NCBI GenBank assembly: GCA_031547045.1
Contig: JAVBSN010000001.1
Coordinates: forward strand, 1 to 21,727
Length of the DNA stretch: 21,727 bases
Direction of reading: 5' to 3'
From: JAVBSN01 sp031547045
GTDB taxonomy: Bacteria > Bacillota > Clostridia > Lachnospirales > Lachnospiraceae
Shown: positions 7,507-15,676 of the stretch, in pieces
How positions within the stretch are numbered: position 1 is the first letter of the stretch
Layout: each line of letters starts with the position of its first letter
Translations under genes and position numbers: made by a program
The notes under the pieces: model-generated
Told to the model about the DNA's origin: nothing
Databases searched by the model: none
What the model saw: only the letters and a program-made list of their open reading frames with translations

Positions 7507-7549
7507 GTTTAGTATATAATTATTGTTAAAATTCGGCAATATACTAAAC
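7507..7549 (-). promoter_or_regulatory. Promoter bracketed by a perfect 11-bp inverted repeat
   Basis: In the 102-bp gap between spoIVB and the first Spo0A-family gene, GTTTAGTATAT (7507-7517) and ATATACTAAAC (7539-7549) are perfect inverted copies 21 nt apart. Read on the minus strand, TTGCCG (7539-7534), 17 nt, TATACT (7516-7511) forms a plausible sigma-A promoter. One arm therefore covers the -10 and the other abuts the -35. This layout suits a dimeric repressor or activator site; a folded leader is less likely because both arms lie at or upstream of the predicted start. Confidence 0.5.
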
Positions 7550-7578
7550 TACGCAAGTTGTGACAATTAAAACTCACT

Positions 7579-8805
7579 TTATTCAGCCTTCGCTGTTGAT
7601 AACATGTTTTCGACAAAGGCAGCATAACCTCTTCTCGAATCTTGTACAAAAACGTGTGTTACTGCGCCTATTATCTTTCCATCTTGTATTATGGGGCTTC
7701 CGCTCATACCTTGTATTATTCCCCCTGTTAAATCACATAATTCTTCATCAACCACCAAAATTTCCATTCCTTTCGTCGTTTCAGCTTTTCCTAGGTTAAT
7801 ATCTACAATTTCTATTTCATAATCCTTACTAGTACCAGTTATACATGAACGTATATAAGCTTTTCCCTTTTTTACCTCTTGTTTTAATCCAATAGGCATA
7901 GCTTCACCTTCTATATTCAAATCATCTCCTTCTTTTAAGGTTCCATAAATACCATAATTAGTATTTCCATCTATATAACCTATAATATTTTCGTCCTCAT
8001 AATTTATTATTCCCTCTATTTCACCTGGTTCACCAGCTTTACCAGGAACAATATTTATAATATCAGCTTTATATATACTTCCTCCTGATACATCAACCTG
8101 CTCTCCTGTATCAATGTCATTTATACTATGACCTAATGCTCCAAAATTATCTGCTGTAATATAAGTTAATGTTCCTATTCCTTGCATATCATCCCTAACC
8201 CATATACCTACTTTATATGTTCCATTGTCTGACATTACAGGTGTTACCTTACATTGTATTATTTCATTATTTCTTTTAATATCCAATACCATAGGTTCTC
8301 CATTTGAATTACTTATAATATCCATTAACTCTTTCTTAGTACTAACTTCTATATCATTAACTTTTGTTATATAATCTCCTGCTTTTACTATGTTTTCTGC
8401 TGGCTCAATTTTAGTTCCATTTTGTCCAGTAATTTCGCCTGTATCAATAACCATTACTCCATCAGTTTCAATATATATACCTACAGGATTTCCAGAGGGT
8501 ACAGCATATGATTCATCTACTATCTTAACATCCACTGATTTAAGTGGTATAACACCAAACAGTTTAATATCTAAATTATAATTACCTGTTTCTCCTGCTG
8601 ATAATGTAAAAGGTTGGTTTAGATTAACTTCCTTATCATGTATATAAGCATTTGCTGGAATACTAAAATTAAATACAGTTTCTGTACCTGCTTTTAATTT
8701 TATATCATTAGGTAAATCATCCATATACCCACTATAGCCATAATATCCTATAGCACAAATATCTAATAATAATATTGTCCATAATAATCTTTTATAATTT
8801 TTCAT
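7579..8805 (-). CDS. spoIVB: SpoIVB peptidase
   Basis: SpoIVB is the forespore-made serine peptidase that triggers pro-sigma-K processing across the intermembrane space. The ATG at 8805 (AAAGGA, 10 nt) gives 408 residues; the GTG at 8814 is too close to the ribosome binding site. An N-terminal hydrophobic segment (about residues 7-24) acts as signal or anchor, a PDZ domain spans about 105-190, and the S55 peptidase domain includes GALGHS with His226 and the catalytic GMSGSPI with Ser369. The C-terminal GAVTHVFV and GYAAFVE are family-typical. It lies between recN and the Spo0A-family genes, the usual Firmicutes order. A perfect 0A box lies within its last codons. The product appears intact, so the late sporulation pathway is retained here. 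Confidence 0.93.
   Translation of the reverse strand: MKNYKRLLWTILLLDICAIGYYGYSGYMDDLPNDIKLKAGTETVFNFSIPANAYIHDKEVNLNQPFTLSAGETGNYNLDIKLFGVIPLKSVDVKIVDESYAVPSGNPVGIYIETDGVMVIDTGEITGQNGTKIEPAENIVKAGDYITKVNDIEVSTKKELMDIISNSNGEPMVLDIKRNNEIIQCKVTPVMSDNGTYKVGIWVRDDMQGIGTLTYITADNFGALGHSINDIDTGEQVDVSGGSIYKADIINIVPGKAGEPGEIEGIINYEDENIIGYIDGNTNYGIYGTLKEGDDLNIEGEAMPIGLKQEVKKGKAYIRSCITGTSKDYEIEIVDINLGKAETTKGMEILVVDEELCDLTGGIIQGMSGSPIIQDGKIIGAVTHVFVQDSRRGYAAFVENMLSTAKAE
7609..7615 (-). promoter_or_regulatory. 0A box within the 3' end of spoIVB
   Basis: The minus strand reads TTTGTCGAAAA across 7617-7607, with the perfect core TGTCGAA at 7615-7609. It is about 65 nt upstream of the -35 of the first Spo0A-family gene, a plausible activator position. 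The same bases encode FVEN of SpoIVB, so coding constraint or chance could also explain it. Confidence 0.35.
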
Positions 8806-8824
8806 ATTAGCCACATCCTTTCAA

Positions 8825-8858
8825 ATAAAAAAGAGCAACGTATTAAATCGTTACTCTT
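8825..8858 (-). terminator. Intrinsic terminator after recN
   Basis: On the minus strand AAGAGTAACG (8858-8849) pairs with CGTTGCTCTT (8840-8831), ten pairs with one G-U wobble and an 8-nt loop, and runs straight into TTTTTT. It closes the asp23-recN transcription unit. The tail ends only about 20 nt before the spoIVB ATG. Confidence 0.8.
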
Positions 8859-8885
8859 ATTATGTGACCTTCTAAAAACAAAATG

Positions 8886-10568
8886 TTAGTATATTTTTGT
8901 TCTCTTTGCCATATCCTTCATTTCATTTGCGCTATTAATTACTGCCTCTGTTATCTCTACACCACCCAATAATCTAGCTATTTCATTTACTGAAGCTTGA
9001 TTATCTAGTGGTTTAATAGTGGTAATTGTTTTATCATTTTCCACATATTTTTCTATAATAAAATGAGTGTCTGCCATTGCTGTTATTTGTGGTAAATGAG
9101 TTATACATATAACTTGATGTTTATTACCTAATAATGCTAACTTCTCAGATACCATTTGGGCTGTTCTTCCACTTATACCTGAATCAATTTCATCAAAGAT
9201 TAGTGTATCTATATCATCAATATCTGCTAGAGTTGATTTTATTGCAAGCATTATTCTTGATAATTCTCCACCAGATGCAACTTCCCAAATTGGTTTTTCC
9301 TTTTCTCCAACATTAGTAGATATAACAAAATAAGGATCATCTATTCCTAAATGAGTATATGAATCTAATTTATTGAATATCATATCAAATCTAACATCTA
9401 AGAAATTCAAATCTATTAATGCTGCTTTAATATGTCCTGTTAATTCTTTAGCAGTATCTTTACGTATATTACTAAGTTCTAAACAGTTTTTATCTAATGA
9501 ATTCTTTATATTAGATAGTTTCTTATTAAGGCTATTCATATATTCTTGATAATCATTATACTTTTCTAACTTTTTAGCAACATTATCTTTATAATCAAAA
9601 ATATCTTCTATTGTCTTTCCATATTTAGCTTTCATATTATTAATAATATCTAAACGGGTTTCAATATTATTAAATTCTTCCTCACTAAAACTCATATCAT
9701 TAATATAATCTGCAAGTTCCATATTAAATTCATTTATTAAATTATCAATGTCTAATAATATACTATCAAATTTCAATAAATCTTCATCTAAATCTTTAAT
9801 TTGCAATATATTTTTATATGCTTTTGAAATTAATTCACTTGCTGAATTTTGATTATTATTTGTCAAACCATATATTATAGAAACATTCTCTATTATATTC
9901 TTTGCATTTGACATTTTCTTATACATATTATATATTTCTTCATCTTCGCCAATTTTCAAGTTAGCACTTTCTATTTCGTTGACTTCATATTGTATAAAAT
10001 CAATTTGTCTTTTTCTTTCTTCTTCATCAATCTTATTATTTTCAATTTGATTAACTATTAATTGATATTCTTTGTATTCCTCTTTAACTTTTTCTAATAT
10101 ATCATTAATTCTATTATGTCCATATCTATCTAATATCTTTATATGGTTTTTCTTAGATAATAAAGATTGATTATCATGTTGTCCATGAATATCTATTACT
10201 AATTCTGCAATTTCTTTTAATTTTGTTACTGTTACTGTTTCACCATTAATTTTATTAATGACTTTTCCATTTTGAATTTTTCTTGATATTAATAATTCAT
10301 TATCTTCTGAAACTTCAATATCAATTAATTGTAAACTTTTAATAGTATCTTCACTATCAATATTAAATAACAATTCTACTAAAGCTACTTCATCTTGATT
10401 TCTAACAATATCTTTAATAAATTTTCCACCTAAAGCAATGTTAATAGAACCTATTATTATAGATTTACCTGCCCCAGTTTCACCTGTTAATATATTTAAC
10501 TTGTCTTCAAAATCAATGTTTATTTCATCAATTAATGCAATATTTTTTATATGTAAATTAAGTAACAT
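8886..10568 (-). CDS. recN: DNA repair protein RecN
   Basis: The protein is 560 residues, close to the usual 550-580. RecN is an SMC-like ATPase recruited to double-strand breaks to hold DNA ends and aid RecA-dependent repair. Walker A GETGAGKS is at residues 29-36, the ABC signature ASGGELSR at 431-438, and Walker B TLIFDE at about 455-460 followed by DSGISGR. The middle is a long charged, Asn/Ile/Lys-rich coiled coil. The ATG has GGAGG 7 nt upstream and follows argR by 12 nt. A strong terminator follows the gene. The argR-recN-spoIVB-spo0A order is widely conserved in Firmicutes. Confidence 0.95.
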   Translation of the reverse strand: MLLNLHIKNIALIDEINIDFEDKLNILTGETGAGKSIIIGSINIALGGKFIKDIVRNQDEVALVELLFNIDSEDTIKSLQLIDIEVSEDNELLISRKIQNGKVINKINGETVTVTKLKEIAELVIDIHGQHDNQSLLSKKNHIKILDRYGHNRINDILEKVKEEYKEYQLIVNQIENNKIDEEERKRQIDFIQYEVNEIESANLKIGEDEEIYNMYKKMSNAKNIIENVSIIYGLTNNNQNSASELISKAYKNILQIKDLDEDLLKFDSILLDIDNLINEFNMELADYINDMSFSEEEFNNIETRLDIINNMKAKYGKTIEDIFDYKDNVAKKLEKYNDYQEYMNSLNKKLSNIKNSLDKNCLELSNIRKDTAKELTGHIKAALIDLNFLDVRFDMIFNKLDSYTHLGIDDPYFVISTNVGEKEKPIWEVASGGELSRIMLAIKSTLADIDDIDTLIFDEIDSGISGRTAQMVSEKLALLGNKHQVICITHLPQITAMADTHFIIEKYVENDKTITTIKPLDNQASVNEIARLLGGVEITEAVINSANEMKDMAKRTKIY

Positions 10569-10580
10569 ATTATACCTCCA

Positions 10581-11036
10581 TTATTTTAAGTATGCTACTT
10601 TTTCGATGTTTGTAATAACTTCTTTACTTAATGATTTGGTCCTTGCAACAACAAATACTGTATCATCACCTGCTATGCATCCCATAAGACCATTTATATC
10701 CAGATTATCTAAAGCTGCTCCTACTGCCATTGCAACTCCAGAAACTGTTTTAATAACAATTAAATTTTCAGCAGCTTCCATAGAAATAATACCTGCTGAT
10801 AACACCTTTTGATACTTACTAAGAACTTCCATATCTGCACCTTTAGGAAGAGTATATTTTTGCTTACCATCCTCTGTAGATATTTTTGTTAATTTAAGCT
10901 CCCTAATATCTCTTGATATTGTAGCTTGAGTAGTATTAAAGCCTTCTTGCTGCAATTTAGTTGTAAGCTCTTCTTGGGTTTCTATGCAGTTATTTTCAAT
11001 TATTTCAATTATTTTTGATTGTCTTCCTGCTTTCAT
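10581..11036 (-). CDS. argR: Arginine repressor ArgR
   Basis: The protein is 151 residues, the usual length. It is a hexameric arginine-sensing repressor (AhrC in Bacillus). The N-terminal winged helix (residues 1-65) contains TQATISRDIREL; the C-terminal oligomerisation and arginine-binding domain contains GCIAGDDTVFVVART at about 119-133, with the two Asp that contact arginine. A GGAGG precedes the ATG at 11036. No arginine biosynthesis gene is in the window, so its targets are elsewhere; its place between nadK and recN is the standard Firmicutes location. Confidence 0.94.
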   Translation of the reverse strand: MKAGRQSKIIEIIENNCIETQEELTTKLQQEGFNTTQATISRDIRELKLTKISTEDGKQKYTLPKGADMEVLSKYQKVLSAGIISMEAAENLIVIKTVSGVAMAVGAALDNLDINGLMGCIAGDDTVFVVARTKSLSKEVITNIEKVAYLK

Positions 11037-11056
11037 ATGTCCTCCACACTTTAATA

Positions 11057-11896
11057 CTAATTCATCTTGTTTTTAAGTACTTCAAAAAAATTAACATTAT
11101 ACATTTTAATAAGTTTCGTTGTTTTAACTGATTTTCTAATATTTATAATATCCTTTGAATATAATGGAATTCCCTGTCTTCCATCAAAGGTAATATACTC
11201 TTCTTGATTTTCTGTCTTTCTCTTTTCTACTATTTCAATAGATATTTCATCTTCACTAGAAAACACTATGCTTTTACTAGTCAATGAATGTGGTGATACT
11301 GGGGTAACTATTATCAAGCTTGTATTAGGGCTAACTATAGGCCCTCCTGCTGATAAATTATATCCTGTTGAACCAGTTGGCGTTGATACTATAACTCCAT
11401 CCGCTTCATATGTATTAAGTAATACTTTATTAACCCATATTTTCAATCCTACAATTCTTGAATATCCTGCTCTAGTTATTACTATATCATTAAGTGAATT
11501 TCCCTCATATATAAGTTGGCCATCTCTATAAACTTGGCCCTCAATATGCATTCTATCTTCTATTACATAATCATCATTAAATAATCTATCAATAACCTGA
11601 TAAATATTTGCTGGCTCAACTTCTGCTAAAAAACCTAATGTACCTAAGTTAACTCCCACTATAGGTATATTATAGTTACATAACAGATTAGAAGCTCTAA
11701 GAATAGTTCCATCTCCTCCTAGTACTAAAGCTATATTAGTATTTAACAATACACTTTCTTCAACTGTGCCATTTTCCTCAAGATCAAAAATAGTATTACA
11801 TATTCCATTCTTACTTTCAATATACTCTTTTATTTTATTAGTAAGCACAGTTTCAATATCTTTAATTGTATTAGTAAATACTAAAAATCTTTTCAT
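11057..11896 (-). CDS. nadK: NAD kinase
   Basis: The protein is 279 residues. It phosphorylates NAD to NADP in the cytosol. GGDGT at residues 60-64 (VLGGDGTILRA) is the catalytic signature, NLGTLGFLAE follows at about 83-92, SLNDIVI (about 134-140) is the NE/D motif, and TPTGSTGYNLSAGGP at 172-186 is the conserved second motif. An AAAGGAG ribosome binding site precedes the ATG at 11896. The gene ends in TAG and is separated from tlyA by 20 nt and from argR by 20 nt, so it is part of the same operon. Confidence 0.94.
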   Translation of the reverse strand: MKRFLVFTNTIKDIETVLTNKIKEYIESKNGICNTIFDLEENGTVEESVLLNTNIALVLGGDGTILRASNLLCNYNIPIVGVNLGTLGFLAEVEPANIYQVIDRLFNDDYVIEDRMHIEGQVYRDGQLIYEGNSLNDIVITRAGYSRIVGLKIWVNKVLLNTYEADGVIVSTPTGSTGYNLSAGGPIVSPNTSLIIVTPVSPHSLTSKSIVFSSEDEISIEIVEKRKTENQEEYITFDGRQGIPLYSKDIINIRKSVKTTKLIKMYNVNFFEVLKNKMN

Positions 11897-11916
11897 AAAA
11901 TGACTCCTTTTGCATA

Positions 11917-12717
11917 TTATTTATCTAATTCACCATGTGAAGCTGATACTATTTCATCAACATTAATATTAACTGATTCTATATTTTTATCTTTAGTAAT
12001 ATATAGTAAATATTCTATATTTCCTTCTGGCCCCTTAATTGGAGAATAATCTAGATTAATTATATTAAATCCTATCTCTATTGAATAGTCAATTACCTTA
12101 TGTATTACTTCTTTATGAACAGCTATATCTCTTACAACACCCTTTTTGCCAACCTTTTCTCTTCCAGCTTCAAATTGAGGTTTTATAAGACATACTATTT
12201 GCCCTTCATCTGCTAACAATTCTTTAACTGGTCCTAGAACCTTTGTTAATGATATAAATGATACATCTATAGATGAAAAATTAACCTTATCTTCTATATC
12301 CTCAGGTGTAACATAACGAATATTTGTCTTTTCCATACAAACTACTCTTTCATCATTTCTAAGTTTCCAATCTAACTGACCATGACCTACATCTACAGCA
12401 TATACTTTTGTTGCACCATTTTGCAACATACAGTCTGTAAATCCTCCTGTTGACGAACCAACGTCCATACATATTTTATTATCTAAGGTAACTCCAAAGT
12501 TAGCCATTGCCTTCTCAAGTTTAAGTCCACCTCTACTAACATATTTAAGAGTATTTCCTCTTACTTCAATAATAGATGTATCTGGAAAGTTTGAACCTGC
12601 CTTATCTTCCTTCTCACCATCTACATATACAATACCAGACATTATAATAGCTTTTGCCTTTTCTCTTGAATTTGCTAAACCTCTATTAACTAACAGTACA
12701 TCTAATCTTTCCTTCAT
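11917..12717 (-). CDS. tlyA: TlyA family rRNA methyltransferase (2'-O-methyl)
   Basis: The protein is 266 residues. An N-terminal S4 RNA-binding domain (residues 3-65, RLDVLLVNRGLANSREKAKA) is followed by an FtsJ-like methyltransferase domain with the SAM motif DVGSSTGGFTD at 85-95 and YAVDVGHGQL. TlyA proteins 2'-O-methylate 16S and/or 23S rRNA at the subunit interface, sites linked to capreomycin sensitivity; the old name hemolysin A is misleading. The ATG at 12717 lies 3 nt after the dxs stop, with its AAGGAG inside the dxs end, so the two are probably translationally coupled. Linkage to dxs and nadK is typical of Firmicutes. Confidence 0.92.
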   Translation of the reverse strand: MKERLDVLLVNRGLANSREKAKAIIMSGIVYVDGEKEDKAGSNFPDTSIIEVRGNTLKYVSRGGLKLEKAMANFGVTLDNKICMDVGSSTGGFTDCMLQNGATKVYAVDVGHGQLDWKLRNDERVVCMEKTNIRYVTPEDIEDKVNFSSIDVSFISLTKVLGPVKELLADEGQIVCLIKPQFEAGREKVGKKGVVRDIAVHKEVIHKVIDYSIEIGFNIINLDYSPIKGPEGNIEYLLYITKDKNIESVNINVDEIVSASHGELDK

Positions 12718-12720
12718 CTG

Positions 12721-14583
12721 TTACTCCTTAATTTTATCTATTATCCTAGCTGCAACAGATTTTGCATCTATGCCTAACATTTCTCTTAATTCACTAACAC
12801 TACCATGCACTACAAACATATCATTAATAGATGCATTTACACTTTTAACAGTAATTTCTTTTTCAAATAAATATGATTCTATTTGATTACCATATCCACC
12901 GATAGCTACATTTTCTTCCATTGTACATATTAACGAATGGCTAGTAGCTATATAATCTATCATTTCATAATCTATTGGTTTAACAAACCTTGCATTTACC
13001 AATGTTGGATTATATCCTTCTTCTCTTAGTATATCACATACAGATACTGCTTCTTCTACCATGTTTCCTACAGCAAATATTGCAATATCCTTACCATTAT
13101 ATATAATCTCACTTTTACCATGTTCTATAGGCTCTTGAACATCTTTAAGACCATAATATGCGTCACCTCTAGAATACTTAATTGCTATTGGTCCATCATA
13201 ATCAACAGCATACTCTAAGCATCTTGATAATTCATACCTATTCTTAGGTGCAATTATTGTTAAATTAGGTATATGGTTTAAATATGACACATCAAATATA
13301 CCTTGATGGGTTTCCCCATCTGCACCAACTAATCCAGATCTATCAATTGCAAATATAACATGTAACTTTTGAAGACATACATCATGAAGAATTTGATCAT
13401 ATGCTCTTTGTAAAAATGAAGAATATACTGCTACTACAGGTATATATCCTCTACAAGCAAGTCCTGCTGCAAATGTAACCGCATGTTGTTCTGCAATACC
13501 AACATCAAATAACCTATTAGGAAAACTTTCACAAAATTTTGCTAATCCTGTTCCCGTTTGCATAGCGGCTGTAATAGCAACAATTTTATCATTATCCCCT
13601 GCTAAACTTAATAACTTTCTTCCAAATACATCTGTATAACTTGCCTTCTCTTTTTTCTTAAGTGGCTTACCTGTTTTCAAATCAAAAGGTTCAACTCCAT
13701 GAAAATGAGAAGGATACTTTTCAGCATATCTATAACCTTTACCTTTTTTAGTTTTAACATGAATCAGTATTGGAAAATCTAACTGAAGTCCTGCCTTAAA
13801 TGTATTAACAAGTTCATTAAGATTATGTCCATCAACTGGTCCAATATATTTTATTCCCATATCTTCAAAAAACATACCAGGAATAACCATACTCTTAAGA
13901 CTATCCTTTGAACGTTTCATTTTTCGTACTATTTCTGTACCATTAGGAACATTTTTAAATAAATTTTCAATATCTAATTTCAAATCATTATAGGCTGAAC
14001 CTAAACGAATCTTATTAAAATACTTTGACATACCTCCAACATTTTCAGTTATAGACATATCATTATCATTAAGAATAATTATACAATTACTATTAATATG
14101 CGCTAAATTATTAAGACCTTCATAGCATAACCCACCTGAAAAAGATCCATCACCTATTACTGCAACTATTCTCTCGTCTGTGCCAGAAAGTTGCCTTGCT
14201 TCAGCCATTCCTACTGCTGCTGAAATAGAAGTTGAACTATGTCCTGTGTTAAAACAGTCAGTATCACTTTCACTAGTCTTAGGAAATCCACTCATACCAC
14301 CATATTTTCTTAATGTAGAAAATCCATCTTTTCTTCCAGTTAATATTTTATGTGTATATGCTTGATGCCCTACATCAAATATAAGTTTATCTTTAGGGAA
14401 ATCTAATACTAAATGTAATGCCATTATTAGCTCTACATTTCCTAAATTTGATGCTAAATGCCCACCAGTTCTACTAATACTATCTAGTAAAAACAATCTT
14501 ATATCATTGGCTAAATCTTCATATTCATTAGGTTTTAAATTTTTAATATCATTAGCATTTACTATTTTGTCTAATGTACCCAT
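12721..14583 (-). CDS. dxs: 1-deoxy-D-xylulose-5-phosphate synthase
   Basis: The protein is 620 residues, normal for DXS. It condenses pyruvate and glyceraldehyde 3-phosphate to DXP, the first step of the MEP isoprenoid pathway, using thiamine diphosphate. GGHLASNLG with His at about 42, the ThDP motif GDGSFSGG (144-151) ending in the Asn-rich LNN near 159, and the transketolase-type pyrimidine domain with DRSGLVGADGETHQG are all present, followed by the C-terminal domain. The ribosome binding site (AGAGGA) is modest. The gene follows ispA by 9 nt, so isoprenoid precursor entry and chain elongation share one operon. Confidence 0.96.
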   Translation of the reverse strand: MGTLDKIVNANDIKNLKPNEYEDLANDIRLFLLDSISRTGGHLASNLGNVELIMALHLVLDFPKDKLIFDVGHQAYTHKILTGRKDGFSTLRKYGGMSGFPKTSESDTDCFNTGHSSTSISAAVGMAEARQLSGTDERIVAVIGDGSFSGGLCYEGLNNLAHINSNCIIILNDNDMSITENVGGMSKYFNKIRLGSAYNDLKLDIENLFKNVPNGTEIVRKMKRSKDSLKSMVIPGMFFEDMGIKYIGPVDGHNLNELVNTFKAGLQLDFPILIHVKTKKGKGYRYAEKYPSHFHGVEPFDLKTGKPLKKKEKASYTDVFGRKLLSLAGDNDKIVAITAAMQTGTGLAKFCESFPNRLFDVGIAEQHAVTFAAGLACRGYIPVVAVYSSFLQRAYDQILHDVCLQKLHVIFAIDRSGLVGADGETHQGIFDVSYLNHIPNLTIIAPKNRYELSRCLEYAVDYDGPIAIKYSRGDAYYGLKDVQEPIEHGKSEIIYNGKDIAIFAVGNMVEEAVSVCDILREEGYNPTLVNARFVKPIDYEMIDYIATSHSLICTMEENVAIGGYGNQIESYLFEKEITVKSVNASINDMFVVHGSVSELREMLGIDAKSVAARIIDKIKE

Positions 14584-14592
14584 AACTATCCT

Positions 14593-15474
14593 CTACTTTT
14601 CTCTACTAATAAGATATAATATCATATCTCTTAAAAATTCATTCTTATATGGAAGATTATCCATATTATCAATTGCTCTTTTTGAAATTAATTCAACATC
14701 ACTTTTTGCCTTATCAATACCATGTATAGTTGCATAGGTCATTTTATTATTGTCTTCATCACTATGAATAGGCTTTCCTAAAGCTTTCTCATCTCCAACA
14801 ATATCTAGTATATCATCTTGAATCTGAAATGCCATTCCAATATCATTTGCTATTTGCTCAATTACTTTAACTTCATCACTTGAAGCTCCTGCAAGTAGGG
14901 CTCCTATCATCATAGCCGCTTCTATAAGAGCACCTGTTTTATTATTATATATATATTCTACCTGTTCATTATTAATAGTTGTTCCTGTTAATTCTATATC
15001 TGTAACTTGTCCACCTATCATCCCATAGATACCAGGCTTTCTTGTTAATACCATAAATGCTCTTGCAACCTTTGCATCTCCCTCATTATTAACAAATGCT
15101 TTTGATGCAACTTCAAAGGCATAGTTTAACAATCCATCTCCTGCAAGTATTGCCATAGCCTCACCATATACAACATGAGCAGTTTTTCTTCCTCTTCTAT
15201 AATCATCATTATCTAAAGCTGGTAAATCATCATGTATTAAAGAATATGTATGTATCATTTCAATAGCTGCCATAAATGGTTCTATAATCTTTCTATCACT
15301 GCCACCAAATAATTTATATGTTTCCTCCATAAGCATAGGTCTAATTCTCTTTCCACCAGCTTTCATAGTATAATTCATAGCTTTAAGAACTGTACTTTGA
15401 TAACCTACCTCCTCTGGAAGATAAGAATATATTATATTTTCTATTTCACTTATACGGTCTGTAATACTATTCAT
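14593..15474 (-). CDS. ispA: Polyprenyl (farnesyl/geranyl) diphosphate synthase
   Basis: The protein is 293 residues, the size of short-chain trans-prenyl synthases. It elongates allylic diphosphates with isopentenyl diphosphate. The first Asp-rich motif DDLPALD is at 82-88, the second DDILD at 220-224 (FQIQDDILD), GGKRIRP at 40-46 and KTG at 179-181. It overlaps the end of xseB by 8 nt and uses an AAGGAG ribosome binding site inside xseB. Product chain length (C10, C15 or C20) is not certain from motifs alone; C15 is the usual product at this locus. Confidence 0.94.
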   Translation of the reverse strand: MNSITDRISEIENIIYSYLPEEVGYQSTVLKAMNYTMKAGGKRIRPMLMEETYKLFGGSDRKIIEPFMAAIEMIHTYSLIHDDLPALDNDDYRRGRKTAHVVYGEAMAILAGDGLLNYAFEVASKAFVNNEGDAKVARAFMVLTRKPGIYGMIGGQVTDIELTGTTINNEQVEYIYNNKTGALIEAAMMIGALLAGASSDEVKVIEQIANDIGMAFQIQDDILDIVGDEKALGKPIHSDEDNNKMTYATIHGIDKAKSDVELISKRAIDNMDNLPYKNEFLRDMILYLISREK

Positions 15475-15676
15475 TACCTATATCTCCTTTTTTACTAAGT
15501 ACAATTATCTCTTTCTCTACATCCTCTAAATTATCCTTACAAGCTTTAATTAGTTCTACACCTTGTGAATATAACTTAACTGCATCATTTAAAGAGGTAT
15601 CCTCTGATTCTAATTTACTAACTATTTCTTCTAATTCTACAAATGAATCCTCAACAGAAAATTCCTTCTTACTCAT
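15467..15676 (-). CDS. xseB: Exodeoxyribonuclease VII small subunit
   Basis: The protein is 69 residues. It contains the family pattern SVEDSFVELEEIVSKLESED followed by LYSQGVELIKACKDNLEDVEKEI, two helices that bind the large subunit. Exonuclease VII degrades single-stranded DNA from both ends. The ATG overlaps the xseA stop (TAATG), a sign of translational coupling that would balance the many small subunits needed per large subunit. It overlaps ispA by 8 nt at its end. Confidence 0.93.
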   Translation of the reverse strand: MSKKEFSVEDSFVELEEIVSKLESEDTSLNDAVKLYSQGVELIKACKDNLEDVEKEIIVLSKKGDIGNE

